DNA from: Littorina saxatilis
Lineage: Eukaryota; Mollusca; Gastropoda; Littorinimorpha; Littorinidae
Assembly: GCF_037325665.1 (NCBI RefSeq)
Contig: NC_090248.1
Span: 25,001,297-25,065,296 of the forward strand
Length of the DNA: 64,000 nt
Direction of reading: 5' to 3'
In this document: one piece after another, positions 44,401-56,400 of the stretch
Layout of the letters: each line of letters opens with the position of its first letter
Numbering within the stretch: position 1 is the stretch's first letter
Translations under genes and position numbers: made by a program
Notes under the pieces: generated by a model
What the model was told of the DNA's origin: nothing
Seen by the model: the letters and a program-made list of their open reading frames with translations, nothing else
Database searches by the model: none

Positions 44401-47400
44401 ACAAACAATTTTAAAGGGAAGCAACCACACCACAAAAAGTGTAAATGGAGCCTTGGTAATGACCACAGACCCGGGGAGTTACCTCCCATTGGTGTGTACT
44501 ACGTCACTACCGCTCCTCAACACGTGGCCAAGATCATACGACTTTTTCAGCTCTGAGAAGAAGGTTGTTGATTTTTTGGCTCTCTCGTGGCTGTGCTGTT
44601 TGGTGTTTGTTTGACACCCACCAGCCACTTACCCGTCTTACTTGCCTTCTGCTTCGTTAGTTGGTGAGCTCTTTCCTTTTTGGTCATTATTTTGACAAGA
44701 ATGTTGCTGTAGTTGCTGACTTTTCGTCCGTTTTTGGACTTGTAAATTTTTCAGTAACTGATTGTTTGGCCGCCATTTTTGTTGGTCAGCATGGCTGACA
44801 GCGATAAAATGTGGCAAGGCCTATGTAATGGTGAGGTAAACCTTATATTACCTTCTTACTTGCCTTCTGCTTTGTTAGTTGGTAAGCTCTTTCCTTTTTG
44901 ACTCACATGCGAAGCAAAAGTGAGTCTATGTACTCAGCCGAGTCGTCCGTCCGTCCGTCCTGGCGTCCGTCCATCCGTCCGGAAAACTTTAACGTTGGAT
45001 ATTTCTTGGACACTATTCAGTCTATCAGTACCAAATTTGGCAAGATGGTGTATGATAAGGCCCCAAAAAACATACATAGCATCTTGACCTTGCTTCAAGG
45101 TCAAGGTCGCAGGGGCCATAAATGTTGTCTAAAAAACAGCTATTTTTCCCATTTTCTCTGAAGTTTTTGAGATTTAATACCTCACCTATATATGATATAT
45201 AGGGCAAAGTAAGCCCCATCTTTTGATACCAGTTTGGTTTACCTTGCTTCAAGGTCAAGGTCACAGGAGCTCTTCAAAGTTGGATTGTATACATATTTTG
45301 AAGTGACCTTGACCCTGGACTATGGAAGATAACTGTTTCAAACTTAAAAATTATGTGGGGCACATGTTATGCTTTCATCATGAGACACATTTGGTCACAT
45401 ATGATCAAGGTCAAGGTCACTTTGACCCTTATGAAATGTGACCAAAATAAGGTAGTGAACCACTAAAAGTGACCATATCTCATGGTAGAAAGAGCCAATA
45501 AGCACCATTGTACTTCCTATGTCTTGAATTAACAGCTTTGTGTTGCATGACCTTGGATGACCTTGACCTTGGGTCAAGGTCACATGTATTTTGGTAGGAA
45601 AAATGTGTAAAGCAGTTCTTAGTGTATGATGTCATTGCTAGGTTTAGCTGAAGGTCAAGGTCATGTAAAGGTCAAGCATGTGAGTCGTATGGGCTTTGCC
45701 CTTCGTGTTGGTCATTAGTTTGACAGGAATTTCGTTGTAGTTGCTGACTTTTCGTCCGTTTTGGACTTGTACATTTTCCAGTAACTTATTGTTTGGGCGC
45801 CATTTTTGTGGGTCAGCATGGCTGACAGTGATAAAACATGGCAAGGCTTATGTCATGGATCTACGAGACCATTGGTATTTGTTGTTGTTTCGGACTAAGC
45901 ATGTAATACCGCTATGTCCGTTACTTATTCTGCCCCAAATGAACATGTGTTTTGGGGGCAGTTAAGCATGTCTTTGACTTCTTTTTCTTCTTGCTTTCCC
46001 TCTTTTAGGCATCGGAGCATGGCGCTCTGGTGTCTATACTACTTAGCTCTTTATTTCCAGAGTTCCGCAGTTTGGGAGAAAAGAATTGCAGCGTCCCACG
46101 TCGCCTGCCGGTGGTGTTTTCCCCTCTTTCATTGGGTGATGCTCGCTTTTTGGCGTCGTTGATGGCCGTCGGCGACGATTTTCGGGGAGGATCTCCTTGC
46201 TTCTTTGTCTTCTGCCTCCGTGGTTGACACTGCGGTAAGTCGAACTGGTCCACCGGCCCTCCTGAGGCTGCCGGACATTCCCTGCTGGGAAACAGTTCTT
46301 TGGCGCGGGATCACAACCCGCAAACTTCTGTTCCGTCTCACCCTTGCCTCGTCGCGGGCATCTGTGTTTCGGAGCAAGGGCGGCAGCTGGTTCCGGCTGC
46401 TGCGCTTCCGGTTCCTACCGGAGGCATAGGTCCCCTGCCGCCAGCACCCGCTGAGGTCTTGTCCAGGGTTGACCGTGGACTGCCCTATGGGCATTCGGGC
46501 TTCCGGCCCCAGTCCACTTCTGTTCTGACCTCACCTTTGCCTCGTCGCGGGCATTGGCGTTTTCAGAGCAAGGGCGGTAGCCGTTTCCGGCGCTGCGCTT
46601 TCGGTTTACCGGAAGCATAAGTCCTCCATTGCAAGTTCACTTTGCGGTCTTGACTGGAGTTGACCGTGGACTGGTCTACGGGCGTTCGGGCTTCCGGCCC
46701 CAGTCCACGCAACCTTCGCTTCCGCATTGTGCGGCTTTGTCTGTTGCGTTTCCGGCTCTGCTTCCTCTCGGATGTCAGTGAGTGAGGAACAGCGGCTGGC
46801 CTACGGGCATTCAGGCTTTCAGCCTCGGCCGGGACAGTCGTCACTTCACCTGTTGGGTGTTGCGGCTACTGCCTATTCGGTTCTGGTGGCTTCGGATGTT
46901 ACCTCCTCTTACTCTTACCCTCGTACAGTAGGGGTTGAGTCAGGACGGTTTCCGGGTGGACGGGTTTCCGGTTTCCGGTCATCCCGTTCATTAGTCTTCC
47001 ACTGGCAACTGTGACTTAGCGTCCGTGTCCGTTCGCTTGGCTATTCTGATGTACAGTCTTTAGCCAGCGATCAGACATGTTCTGGATTTCCGTCGAAGCT
47101 CTTGGCTGCTTTCGAAGCTGCGGCGGAGGTTACTTCCAGATACTTTCCGGAGGGTACATCGGCTTCGGCGGCTTCCGCTTCGGTTGCTCAGTCGGCGATG
47201 TCGGACTTCCGTTCCGCGAAGGAGGAGGATTCCTACTTTCGGTTCGAGTCACCTTCGGTGTGTACCACCTTTTGCAGGTTTTGGCAAGACCATCTCCTCC
47301 CGGAAGTGGTATCCCCAGTGTTCCGGTTCTGCTGCTCGTTCATCACGGTTCAGTTCCGGAACACGCTCAGCCTTGGCTGGCTTCGGCTACACAGGCTTCG

Positions 47401-50400
47401 ACTTTTGTTCCTTCTTGGCATAAGAAGTTCACTTTGCCGAAGCCGGGTCGGAACTTGTTGTCGTCCTTTGCTCTTCCGCGTACACCTTTACCGGTAACGC
47501 AGGAACTTCTTCCTCTGCTGGTGAAGCAGGTTTTAGAGGGACTTGGGTGTTGTGTTCCCAGACCACACCCTTGTCGCTTCGGAGGAATTTGGACGTCAGC
47601 TTTTGGAACTTGCCTCTATCTCGGAGATGATCTTCAGAGCGCTCTCTCGCTCTTTCACGGAGTCACTGAATCCTTTCACACTTAGTGTGGATCAGGACGC
47701 TGATGACATCTCCACTCTTTTGGTCAGCCCTTGCTAGGGTGAATGAAGAGCAAATGAGGCTGTCCTCCCTTCACTACGATACCGGCACGGTTGGCCTAGT
47801 GGTAAGGCGTCCGCCCCGTGATCGGGGGGTCGTGGGTTTGAACCCCGGCCGGGTCATACCTAAGACTTTAAAATTGGCAATCTAGTGGCTGCTCCACCTG
47901 GCATCTGGCATTATGGGGTTAGTGCTAGGACTGGTTGGTCCGGTGTCAGAATAATGTGACTGGGTGAGACATGAAGCCTGTGCTGTGACTTCTGTCTTGT
48001 GTGTGGCGCACGTTAAATGTCAAAGCAGCACTGCCCTGATATGGCCCTTCGTGGTCGGCTGGGCGTTAAGCAAACAAACAAACAAAAATCCCTTCACTAT
48101 GCTCATACAGTCTTTTGAGGGCAGCTAGACTGCTGGTTACGGCACCCTTCTCAAGCATGCTTTATGGGTGACGAGGTCAAAGATAGCAGCCATTTTCTTT
48201 CTTTGGCGTTTTTCTGTCACTACCCAGGAGTACTATGTTTCTTGTCTTGGTTAGACTTGGACTCTAACGCAGAGAAGCAGCACATCGTGCATTGGAGGGT
48301 GAGCGTTTCTTCACGTTCTTGGAATTTTAGGAACGCTTTTGCTCTTTATTGAGCTTTTCCCATCGAGTTGGACTCTGGTATCTTGTACTCAGGCGTCTCT
48401 CTCTCTTTGTGTGGAGATCGGTCACTCTTCTCTTGAGCTGACTTCTATCTCACAGGCCTTTTCGGTCTTTTCTCCATCCCAAGGTTTGCATACTTTGGCA
48501 TGATTGTCTTACGGTCACCTCGAGGGTTCGTCCTACTCAGCACTGAGTGGACAACCTTATGCACGGATCGTTCCAGGGCATTGGCATTTCCTTCCAATAG
48601 AAAGGGGGGGGGGGCAGCTTGTCTTTCTCCTCGACTCGGCTCGGGTTCATTAAATCCAGGGCTTGGGTCTCTTCCTGGGCCGTTTTACGGTCCGGGAGAT
48701 TGGACGAAGTGCTGGGCACAGCTTACTGGCTCTCTGAAGTTGTCTTTAGCAAGTTTTGCCTGAGAGACATCGCGGCTGTCAATTAGGCGGGTTCTCGGGA
48801 CCCTTCCTGACTTGTTGGCAGCGGGCCAGTTCCTGGCAAGGGTTTCAGAGTGAGTTAGATTTTTCTTTCCCACCGGGCCCTTCCTGGCTTGTTGGCAGCG
48901 GGCCAGTTTCTGGCAAGGATTTTTAGAGTGAATTAGATTTTTCTTTCCCACCGCCTTGTTGAAGCTATCTGCTTTATGTGATTCGGAGTAAGAATATGTA
49001 ATTTAATCGAAAATTTTAAGAATAAATTTTCATTTGATTAATATACTTACCCGAATCACATAGTTTATGCCCTCCCACCAACCCCGCTTATGTTTCTTTC
49101 ATTTTTTTAAAGCCCTATGATCTTGACCACGTGTTGAGGAGCGGTAGTGACGTAGTACACACCAATGGGAGGCAACTCCCTGGGTCTGTGGTCATTACCA
49201 AGGCTCCATTTACACTTTTTGTGGTGGGGTTGCTTCCCTTTAAAATTGTTTAAGACGGGTAGCCTTTTCAGATCTTAGCATCTCAGACTGCGTCAATGCT
49301 TTGTGTGATTCGGGTAAGTATATTAATCAAATGAAAATTTCGATTTTTCTTGTTAGTGTACCTATGAACTCATTTCAGCAATACAATGGAACCCCCTTTT
49401 AAAAATCTGAGAAAATCAAGCGAAAAGAAAATGGAGGTAAATTTACAGAGGTCATACACAGAAAATATGTGAAAGCAAGGTCTCAAAAGAGCGGAAGTCT
49501 TGAAAGGGGGGTTGTACTGTATCCATACCTAACTCACAAATGTTATTCTACAGACGACCCTCACCTGCACCAGTCACCCGTGAAGTATATGAGGCTGCTG
49601 CCAAACTGCCTGACAACTTTGACTGGCGTAATGTCGATGGTGTGAATTATGTCTCTCCAATCAGAAACCAAGGTGAGCATATTTTAAATGCACATTTGCC
49701 TCTCATGGGTCCTTAAGAATCTTTTTACTTGATGTACATTTTGTTAATCTTCATGTACATGTACTTCGTACAACTTTCAGAACGTTATCATTTTTGCCAT
49801 GAGATTAATGCTGTCCAGGAAAGTGAGAATTAGTAAAGTACTGTGTGAGTTATTTCAATAAAAAAAGTCTCCTCCGAAAACGGCGTATGGCTGCCTAAAT
49901 GGCGGGGTAAAAAACGGTCATACACGTAAAATTCCACTCGTGCAAAAAAAACCACACGAGTGTACGTGGGGGTTTCAACCCACGAACGCAGAAGAAGAAA
50001 TAAAAAAGTCAATATATTTGTCCATTTTAAATGGCGTAGTTATTGTTAATGTGGATGCTGCTTGAGTGATGGAGCATGAGTTTTAGTAAATCCTTTTGAC
50101 AGCCTCACTTTTGTTGCACTTATTTTGTTACTCCAGATGCTTTTTTGAAACTGTTAAAATACAATCCATGCATAGATGATAGATAAATGTACAGGGCAAG
50201 TGATTGACCTGATGAATTCTGGATCTGTCAGGTGCTTGCGGCAGCTGTTACTCATTTGCTGCCTTGGCAATGGACGAGGCGAGAATTCGCATCATGACGA
50301 ACAACACAAAGACACCAGTCTTCTCCCCTCAGGATATTGTGGACTGCAGCGAGTACTCACAAGGTAAAATATATATATATATACTTTTGAAAGATTACAT

Positions 50401-53400
50401 ATTAGTCATTAAGTATAAATAATGGGTGGGTCCATTGCACAGTCAGTAGTGCTGATGGGGTCTATGTCGACCAAAAGAGTGGGATTCCCTGTAGGTGGAG
50501 TTCCTGGAGGAGGATTCCCTGTATACAGGGAATTCCACAGGGTGGAGTATTTCAATAAAACTTGCAAACAATACTTGAATTTCTAAGAAATATCAAAAAA
50601 GATTGAAAAACATCAAATTCTACCGATGTCGCCAAGCATCACGTGACTTTCAGCGATATCAGCGACACGCTACAGGAACTAAACCATGTGGGATTCCCTG
50701 TATACAGGGAATCCCCTCCAGGAACTCCACCTACAGGGAATCCCACTCTTTTGGTCGACATAGACCCCATCAGCGTCAGTAGTGCGTTGGTTTTGTAACT
50801 AATTCATTGGTATTGGCAAGGGTTCAAACCCATGTACTGCGGGGATATTTTGTATTTCACGGAGTCAGCATTCAGTGCAGGCTCTGAGTGAATGGAATAG
50901 AGGAATTCCGAAAATAACTCTCTCGGGTGTGTTGGGTTGTGAAAGAGTGAATACCCTTGCCGGGGACAAACATTTCAGGGGCCAATCACTAGCGAGGGGC
51001 GGGCGGGGATGTAGCTCAGTCGGTAGCGCGCTGGATTTGTATCCAGTTGGCCGCTGTCAGCGTGAGTTCGTCCCCACGTTCGGCAATGTTCAGAATAGCC
51101 TTGCATTAAACAATGGAACCCAAAGATGTGTTGAACTTGAAAGGTATCACTTTATTTGTTCAGGATGGAACCACATGGTAACAGTCAAAAACATGGCGAA
51201 CATCGACTGCCCCGGATGTGTCTGTTCGATCAAGAGTTACTTCCCTTGATGTTAGTCGCGAGTAGGCCTACATGATTATACACTAATCATGTCATTTCCA
51301 AACATCTCCCTTTCTTTTTGAGTTCAAAAGTAACTTGAGAACTGTTCTGGTACTAGTGACTGTGATTTCAAGTTCCTGGATTTTGTTGTTGTTGTTGTTG
51401 ACCTTTTAGTCAATATTAATAATAACTGAAAAACTCAAATCATTTTTTTTTTCATTAACTCTAAAATGATGATACTGTCTTTCACACATTTAGTTACCTT
51501 ACTAAATAATGTTTCTTGGACAATGGAAATTCAGCGTCTCAAGTAACCCAAATGAACTGAAATAAACGTTAATACTGTTCCTTGAAATGCTGTCTTTCCA
51601 TTTCAATTTCAAATATCAATATTGCTATTTCTCACTATCATGACCCAAATCAATACAAATCAAGATGTTTAACTTTTTCAACTTAGTTTGCATTAATACG
51701 GTCATGATATTATGCACACAACAAATTTCTGGCTCACGGCTCAAATAATAAAACAAAACACAGAATGGGTTGCATCAGCAACGCTCTGCAAGGCACCACC
51801 ACCTCTACACTACAGAGCAAAATCGGGCACCTCAGAAGCTGCTAAGCTTATTTCTTCTTAACAACATCTTGACGATAGCGAATGGGCACTTTGGCAATGA
51901 AGCCTCTGGATGCACGAGTTCCATGTCTTGTTGGGCTCCTGCTAGCCTCTGTGCTCTGGTGAGTGGATGTGATGTCCTCAGAATCTGCTGGTTCAATGTC
52001 CTGGGAATTATCAGGTGACGTGACGACCTTAGGACATGCTGACGTGACATTCTGGGGATCATGTGATGCTTGACCTTGCTCGACAGGTAAGGGTGCAAAG
52101 GTTACCTGCCTTGGAGTCTGCATGTGTTGAAGGTGTTGTCGGTTGCGACGGAACACACCACCTGGCGTGTTCACCAAATATGTCCGGTTCCTGGCGTCTG
52201 CTGCGACGACTGTACCGTCAGCTTTCCACGGTGTTTCACCTGGACTGGAGCCAAGTAGGACTGTGTCTCCGGGTTGTAGCGGTGATAAGGCTGTAGCACC
52301 TTTACGCCTGTTGTAGTCCTGCCTGTAGTTTTCCTTTGTCCCTGCGTCTTTCTTCCGGATGTAGTTGTCATCTGGAGACTGCGGTGATAGATTCTTTGGG
52401 AGTGTAGGAATCTTTGTTCTCAACGACCTTCCCATCAAGGCGACTGCCGGGCTCACACCTGTACTGGAGTGAGGTGTGTTACGATAGTTAAGCAAAGCTA
52501 GATCAGGGTCTGCCTGCTTCAGTATTTTCTTTGCAATCTTCACTCCTGCCTCAGCCTCGCCATTTGCCTGCGGGAACCCTGGACTGCTTGTGCGATGTTC
52601 AAAGTCGTACTCCTCTGCGAAGTCTTTGAACTGTCGACATTGGAACTGAGGGCCATTGTCAGAAACGATGACCTCTGGGATGCCATGTGTTGCAAAGATC
52701 AGACGAAACTTGTTGATGACTGCGGTGGATGTGGTAGAGTGTAACTGACGAACTTCTAGCCATCTGGAATAATAGTCAGTCACCACCAGAAAATCCCTAC
52801 CATGGCGCGAACACAGGTCTGCCCCTAGTTGCTGCCATGGGCGTTGCGGCAACTCTGTAGGACGAAGTGGCTCATGTTTCTGGGCTGGTCGTTCTTCTCT
52901 GCACACACTGCAGGAATTGACAAGTTCTTTCAACTGTGTGCCCAGTCCTGGCCACCACACTGTAGCCTGTGCATTTTGCCTGCATTTGTTCAGTCCTTGG
53001 TGAGTCTCATGAAGCTTCTGAAGAACGTTCTTCCTCTCTTTGGATGGGACAACGATTCGATCATTATAGACTAACAGACCATCAACTAGTGAGAGCTCTC
53101 CCTGCACTAGCTGGTATGGCCTGAACTGCTCATTGACTGTAGACGGCCAACCATTCAGTGTGTAGCTGATCACTTTCTGGAGTTCTGGGTCATGCACTGT
53201 GGCTGCACGTAGAGCGTCCATACGTCTTGAAGTCACTGGCTTGCTTGTCATGACGGAGTCCACGTACGCTGTGACCTCGTCACTCAGTTCTTCATCCTCA
53301 GATGAGTGGGGAACAGGTTTCCTTGAGAGTGCGTCTGCTATGACCAGTTCTTTCCCTGGAACATGACGGACCGCAAAGTTGAATCTCATGAGACGAAGTA

Positions 53401-56400
53401 GAAGTCTCTGACAACGAATGGGTGTATTGTCGATATCTTTCGACGACATGAGTGGTACCAACGGCTTGTGGTCTGTCAAGAGTTCGAACCTGTCCAGACC
53501 GATGAGATACTGTGAGAATTTCTCACAAGCGAAGACTGACGCCAGACACTCTTTCTCAATCTGACTGTATCTGCGTTCCGCTTCTGTCAGCGTTCTTGAG
53601 GCATACGCAATGGGTACGAGATTATCGTCGATCCACTGCATCAGTGCAGCTCCCAGGCCGTAGCTACTACTGTCTGCACTCACCACCGATTTCCTGTCTG
53701 GACTGTAAAATCCAAGAGCTGGTGATTGTGAAATCTGCCGTTTCACTGCCTCGAATGCTTGCTGTTGTGCTGGTCCCCAGCACCACGCCGTTTCCTTCTG
53801 AAGTAGATTGGTGATTGGCTTGAGTGTTGATGCCATGTGCGGTACAAACTTTGTCAAATAGTTCAGCATTCCACACAGTGTTCTCAGTTCTGTGACGTTG
53901 GTAGGTGGAGGCATGTCCCTAATGGCCTTCACCTTGTCAGGATCTGGGCTGACGCCGGCCTCACTGATCCGATGCCCAAAATATTTTACTTCCTTCTGTC
54001 TCAGGTGGCATTTGGACTTGTTGAGTTTCAGCCCCGACTTCTCGATTCGCTCCAGCACCGCATCGAGACGACGGTCATGCTCTTCCATGGTGCGGCCATA
54101 CACAATAGTGTCGTCCATGATGGTTTCGCACCCTTCCAGTCCCTGGAGTGTTTCTTTCATTTTGTGCTGGAAGACTTCTGGGCCTAGAGAAATTCCCATA
54201 GGAACCCTCTGGAAACAGAAACGCCCGAATGGAGTCATGAATGTGGTGAGCTTCTGGCTGTCTTCTGCCAATGGAACTTGGAAAAATCCAGACGCTGCAT
54301 CCAGAGTGGAGAATACGGTAGACTCGGCCATTTTGGGCGCAATGTCTCCAAGGTTTGGAATCAGACAATGCGGACGCTTGACGGCTTTGTTCAGTCTTTT
54401 ATAGTCCACACAAATTCTGATGCTGCCGTTCCGTTTCACCACCGGCACCATGGGTGCACACCAGTCGCTGGGTTCAACAACTTCTCGAATTATTCCAGCT
54501 GACTGCATTCGTTCTAACTCCGCCTTCACATTCTTCTGAATGGGGAATGGTACTCTGCGAGCTGTAGTCACGCAATAAGGCTCTGCATCTTCCCTCAGCC
54601 TGATAGGGACTGGATCAGTATGTAGTAGTCCTGTAGTGCCAAACACACTTCTGTGTACTTCTTCGACTCGTGTCACTAGCCCCATCTTTGCTGCGACTGA
54701 TCGACTCAGTAGGTTGTTGCCTACCCTACTGGCTACTACAACGACCTTGAACTTGTAGTGGTTCTCTTTGTAGTTGGTCTGTGCGTAGAATTCTCCTCGC
54801 ACGGTCAGTCTACCTCCTGGTGACGTCAACACAGCAGCAGACTTTTTCAGCTTTGGCTGCTTTTTCAGTTTCTTGAAAGCTTGTTCAGACATAATAGAAA
54901 TGTCAGCGCCTGTATCGATTTTAAATCGAACATCTGTGTCCTTGATGCGAAGTGTGATCATCCACGGTTCACTTTTCTCAGTGACGACTGCGTCAAGCAA
55001 AAACTCTTCTTGCTGCTCACCGTTCTCTTCTTCTTCAGAGTCTGTCACTACTTCATGCACACCCGTGCGACACATTCTTTCGAAGTGGTTCTTTTTGCTG
55101 CACTTCCTACAAATCTGACCTTGTGCTGGACATTTCTCTTTGCTCTGATGCTTGTAGCCACATTTTCCACACTGACCTGATTTATTCTCTTCTCTTCCTC
55201 CTCTTTGTGGGGGACGAAAACTTGAGCCACCACGCCTGGATCTAGGCTGCTGTCCATGACCTCTGTTGTAACCTCTGCCTCTTGAGCTATGAGAGTGTGA
55301 CATCGAGTGTCTGAACTGTGCTTCGTCAGTGGTACCTGTGGACTCATTATCCTGTTTAGACTGGTTCTTGATCTGCTCATACTGTCTAGACATTTTCAGT
55401 GCTTTGTCTAGTGTCAAATCCTGCTGTAACTGCAGTTTTTCTCTCAAGTGAGTATCAAGGAGACCGACTACTAATCTGTCCCTAATTTGGTCTTCCTCAT
55501 CCTGGTAGTTGCAGTGCTTTGCTAACTCTCTGAGTGCTCTGTAAAACTCTTCTACTGTTTCACCATGTCGCTGTCTTCTCTGTTGTAGCTGTGACCTTTC
55601 GTAGATGACATTTTTCTTCACCACAAAGTAGCTGTCCAGCTTCTGAACCAGAGTATCAAAATCTGTGTCTTCCTCGTCGACTTCATCGCCGTCTTGATTC
55701 CGTGTCTTGCCAAAATGTAGCGACCGGAAAACCTTTTCTGCATCGGGACCCATTACGTACAACAGTGTGTCGCGCTGGACATCCCCTGCTTCATCTTTCA
55801 ACTTTGATGCATTTCTAAAACGCTTGAATTCACTTATCCAGAGAGGCCACTCTTCTGCTTGGAAGGAGAAACGCTTGGGTGGATCTAGGCGCATCATGTT
55901 GAAATTTCAGTCAAGAAAGAACACTTACTTGCCGATGTCGATGTTATGGTGACACTTTGCACTCAAAAGTTACACAGTTCTGCATGAAAGTTCAGTTTCA
56001 CTTCTGACACCATGTTCAGGATAGCCTTGCATTAAACAATGGAACCCAAAGATGTGTTGAACTTGAAAGGTATCACTTTATTTGTTCAGGATGGAACCAC
56101 ATGGTAACAGTCAAAAACATGGCGAACATCGACTGCCCCGGATGTGTCTGTTCGATCAAGAGTTACTTCCCTTGATGTTAGTCGCGAGTAGGCCTACATG
56201 ATTATACACTAATCATGTCATTTCCAAACAGGCAAGAGATTTTTTTCTCAGAGTCAACTTTGTGTGCAGACTCTCCTCGGTGTCCGAACACCCCCGTGTG
56301 TACACGCAAGCACAAGACCAAGTGCGCACGAAAAAGATCCTGTAATCCATGTCAGAGTTCGGTGGGTTATAGAAACACAAAAATACCCAGCATGCTTCCT

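Larger units (their letters stand above)
43968..49345 (+). mobile_element. Broken DIRS-family copy (element D) in CTSC intron 4
   Basis: Same end type as B and E (CCGAATCACAT). Inverted ends lie near 43968-44540 (SINE inserted) and 49080-49345, with an internal complementary region near 48965-49065. It is read on the plus strand. Gag-like remnants lie near 47100-47750 and the last part of a recombinase near 48640-48790. RT was not recognised. Heavily broken, with many breaks. It hosts two SINEs and an AAGGTCA-rich repeat. Confidence 0.85.
51087..56230 (-). mobile_element. Whole-looking Ty3/gypsy LTR retrotransposon, young (CTSC intron 6)
   Basis: 218-bp LTRs at 51087-51304 and 56013-56230 begin TGTTCAG, end CCAAACA and differ at one site. 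The 5-bp duplication GGCAA lies at 51082-51086 and 56231-56235. Read on the minus strand, the sequence next to the 5' LTR is TGGTGTCAGAAGTG (primer-site-like) and that next to the 3' LTR is a purine tract (AAAAAGAAAGGGAGA). One long gag-pol frame. It looks whole with no obvious breaks, and is very recent by LTR identity. Confidence 0.96.

Noticed and set aside
46129-46494. 121-residue minus-strand frame in element D resembling a frame in element B
   Set aside because: The likeness reflects shared DIRS 5' sequence read antisense; not evidence of a separate gene.
53892-54404. Plus-strand open frames across 51770-55950
   Set aside because: They are antisense shadows of the Ty3/gypsy gag-pol frame.
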